Notes under the pieces: generated by a model | Told to the model about the DNA's origin: nothing | Database searches by the model: none | What the model saw: the letters and a program-made list of their open reading frames with translations, nothing else | Position numbers and translations under genes: made by a program | Part shown: positions 62,785-64,000 of the stretch, one piece after another | How the letters are laid out: each line of letters begins with the position of its first letter | Position numbering within the stretch: position 1 is the first letter of the stretch | Assembly: GCA_016713235.1 (NCBI GenBank) | Contig: JADJPN010000001.1 | Coordinates: 248,001 to 312,000 of the forward strand | Origin: Hyphomicrobiales bacterium | Lineage (GTDB): Bacteria > Pseudomonadota > Alphaproteobacteria > Rhizobiales > Xanthobacteraceae | Direction: 5' to 3' | Length of the DNA stretch: 64,000 bases

Positions 62785-63776
62785 CTAAGCGCGATTTTCA
62801 ACAAGGCTCTCTCAACCTCACCCGGCTCAAACGGATACACCCGCCCGCAGAATTCGCAGGTCACGACAATCTTGTTGTCCTTGACCATGTCGGCGCGGTC
62901 TTCCGGCGTGAAGCTCTTCAGCATGTCAAAGACGCGGTCGCGCGAGCACGAGCACTTCGCTTCCACCGGCAACGCATCGAACACGCGCACGCCGCGCTCG
63001 TTGAACAGGCGCCACAGCAGCCGCTCGCTCGATAACGACGAGTCGAGCAGCTCGTGGTCCTCGATGGTTTCAACGAGCGCCTTCGCCTCGATCCAGGCGT
63101 CGTCTTCTTTTACTTCGTGCTTCGCCGTGCCTTCGGGTGCATCCCCCGGGTCGATGTCGCTCTGCTGCGCACGCGCGGCTTCCGGCGGCAGGAACTGCAC
63201 GAGCATGCCGCCCGCGCGCCAGCGCATCTTTTCGCCGGCGAGCATTTCTTCGCCGACCGCGATCCGCACGCGGGTCGGAATCTGTTCCGAGTTCTGAAAA
63301 TACGTGTGCGCAGCTTCCTCGAGCGAGGCGCCATTGAGCGCGACGATGCCCTGATAGCGCTGGGCCTCGTTGCCGGTTTCCACCGTCATCGCGAGATGAC
63401 CGTTACCGAGCAACTGCCCGGTCGTCGCCTTGCTGGCGTCGGCAAGGCGCGCGCGGTTGAAGCGCGCATAGGCGCGGACTTTTTCCGGCGCCACGATGTC
63501 GACCACCATGAAGTCAATCGGGCCGTCGGTCTGCGTCTGCAAAATCAGGCGGCCCGCGTCTTTCAGCGTCGAGCCGAGCAGCACCGCCAGCGTGATCGCC
63601 TCGGAGAGAGCGCGGCTGACTTGCGGCGGGTAGTTATGATTTTCAATCGCCTTGTCGAGCGCAAGACCGAGACGAACCACGCGGCCGCGCACATCGAGCG
63701 GCTCGACGGCAAAGGGCACTACCTTATCGTCGTCGGGCTGCTGGCTCGGGAGGCGCGCAACTTCTTCCGCGCTCAT
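62785..63776 (-). CDS. hslO: Hsp33 redox-regulated chaperone HslO
   Basis: The N-terminal domain (VVPFAVEPLDVRGRVVRLGLALD...), SEAITLAVLLGSTLKDAGRLILQTQTDGPI and the zinc-binding cysteines AKCSCSRDRV and CEFCGRVY (CxC and CxxC) are intact. Under oxidative stress Hsp33 forms disulfides and becomes a holdase. The open frame continues past FEPGEVERALL to a TAA at 62517 and overlaps apaG on the other strand. One extra G after GCCTTG (near 62806) would read ALVENRA and stop at TAG 62785-62787, giving about 330 aa. The end chosen here follows that model; the literal frame ends at 62517. Confidence 0.85.
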
Positions 63777-64000
63777 GCCGCGAGCGCTCCCATGCACCAC
63801 GCAAGAATACCCTTCTGCGCGTGCAGGCGGTTTTCCGCTTCGTCGAACACAACCGACTGCGGACTATCGATCACTTCGTCGGTGACTTCCTCGCCGCGAT
63901 GCGCGGGCAGGCAATGCATGAAGATCGCGTCCGGCTTCGCGCGCTTCATCAGCGCGCGGTTGACCTGATAGGGCTTCAGAATGTTGTGGCGGCGTTTGGC
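63773..64000 (-). CDS. argF: Ornithine carbamoyltransferase, C-terminal end, partial
   Basis: The last 75 residues are present, with the OTC signature HCLPAHRGEEV and the C-terminal FDEAENRLHAQKGILAW. OTC condenses carbamoyl phosphate and ornithine to citrulline. Its TGA overlaps the hslO start (ATGA, 63773-63776), as in related genomes. The 5' part lies beyond the window. Confidence 0.93.
   Translation of the reverse strand, partial: AKRRHNILKPYQVNRALMKRAKPDAIFMHCLPAHRGEEVTDEVIDSPQSVVFDEAENRLHAQKGILAWCMGALAA

Noticed and set aside
62517..62785. A 90-residue C-terminal extension of Hsp33.
   Set aside because: It is Pro/Arg/Ser-rich with no motif and lies over apaG on the other strand; a one-base correction gives a stop at the normal Hsp33 length.

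Overview
The window looks like chromosomal core DNA from a high-G+C alphaproteobacterium of the order Hyphomicrobiales (Nitrobacteraceae/Xanthobacteraceae-like; the genus cannot be fixed from the sequence alone). The reasons are the gene neighbourhoods murA-DUF2948-hisD-UPF0262-phosphatase-maf-yacG-tRNA-Phe and argF-hslO / apaG-metZ-dcd, a class I lysyl-tRNA synthetase, the double-length dCTP deaminase, a SAM-II riboswitch before metZ, and many DUF families typical of this order. No phage, transposon, CRISPR or integron was found.

Layout. 1-2.3 kb: a TetR regulator with two palindromic operators, divergent from the start of an exported-protein gene, then glpD. 2.4-10 kb (minus): a branched-chain-type ABC importer (livG, livF, binding protein, livH, livM) ending in a terminator, followed by a two-subunit CoA-transferase and a 3-oxoadipyl-CoA-type thiolase, which suggests uptake and beta-ketoadipate-style breakdown of an organic or aromatic acid. 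10.3-18.1 kb (minus): tRNA-Phe, yacG, an SDR and acyl-CoA ligase inserted beside maf, then phosphatase, UPF0262, hisD, DUF2948 and murA. 18.2-24.6 kb: tRNA-Thr, a small NTF2-like protein, an AbrB-family membrane protein and a 2-oxoacid:acceptor oxidoreductase operon (korC-like, korA, korB). 24.9-33.4 kb: aminotransferase, mscL, an exonuclease-CBS-DUF294 fusion and, divergently, a transporter-domain hybrid histidine kinase with a convergent LuxR-type response regulator (a CrbS/CrbR-like acetate-switch set). 33.5-39.9 kb (minus): a MerR-regulated beta-oxidation operon (acyl-CoA dehydrogenase, thiolase, FadB-type fusion). 40-49.8 kb: a PodJ-like Sel1 polarity protein, TSUP exporter, TIGR02186 and DUF6460 proteins, pyrD, an S24 repressor, lysS and a solute-binding protein. 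49.9-53.4 kb: a processive glycosyltransferase, DUF3750, a Sco1 protein. 53.6-57.8 kb: the ugpBAEC glycerol-3-phosphate importer and tRNA-Gly. 58-59.7 kb: two tandem voltage-gated cation channels with different selectivity filters. 59.7-64 kb: dcd, SAM-II riboswitch and terminator, metZ, apaG, hslO and the 3' end of argF.

A major theme is single-base frameshifts. At least eleven conserved genes (DUF2948, korA twice, mscL, the PodJ-like gene, TSUP, the glycosyltransferase twice, Sco1, dcd, metZ, apaG, probably hslO) need one base added or removed, usually in a short homopolymer, to give a normal protein. Three to four are consecutive housekeeping genes. This pattern is best explained by residual indel errors in a long-read assembly, so the affected genes are annotated as full-length CDSs with the break noted. 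The most interesting biology is the channel pair with a TLEGW filter in the second copy, the SAM-II aptamer whose 3' strand can compete with a downstream terminator, the tightly coupled korCAB operon, and the acyl-CoA ligase/SDR insertion (with no infA) in the otherwise conserved murA-to-yacG block.
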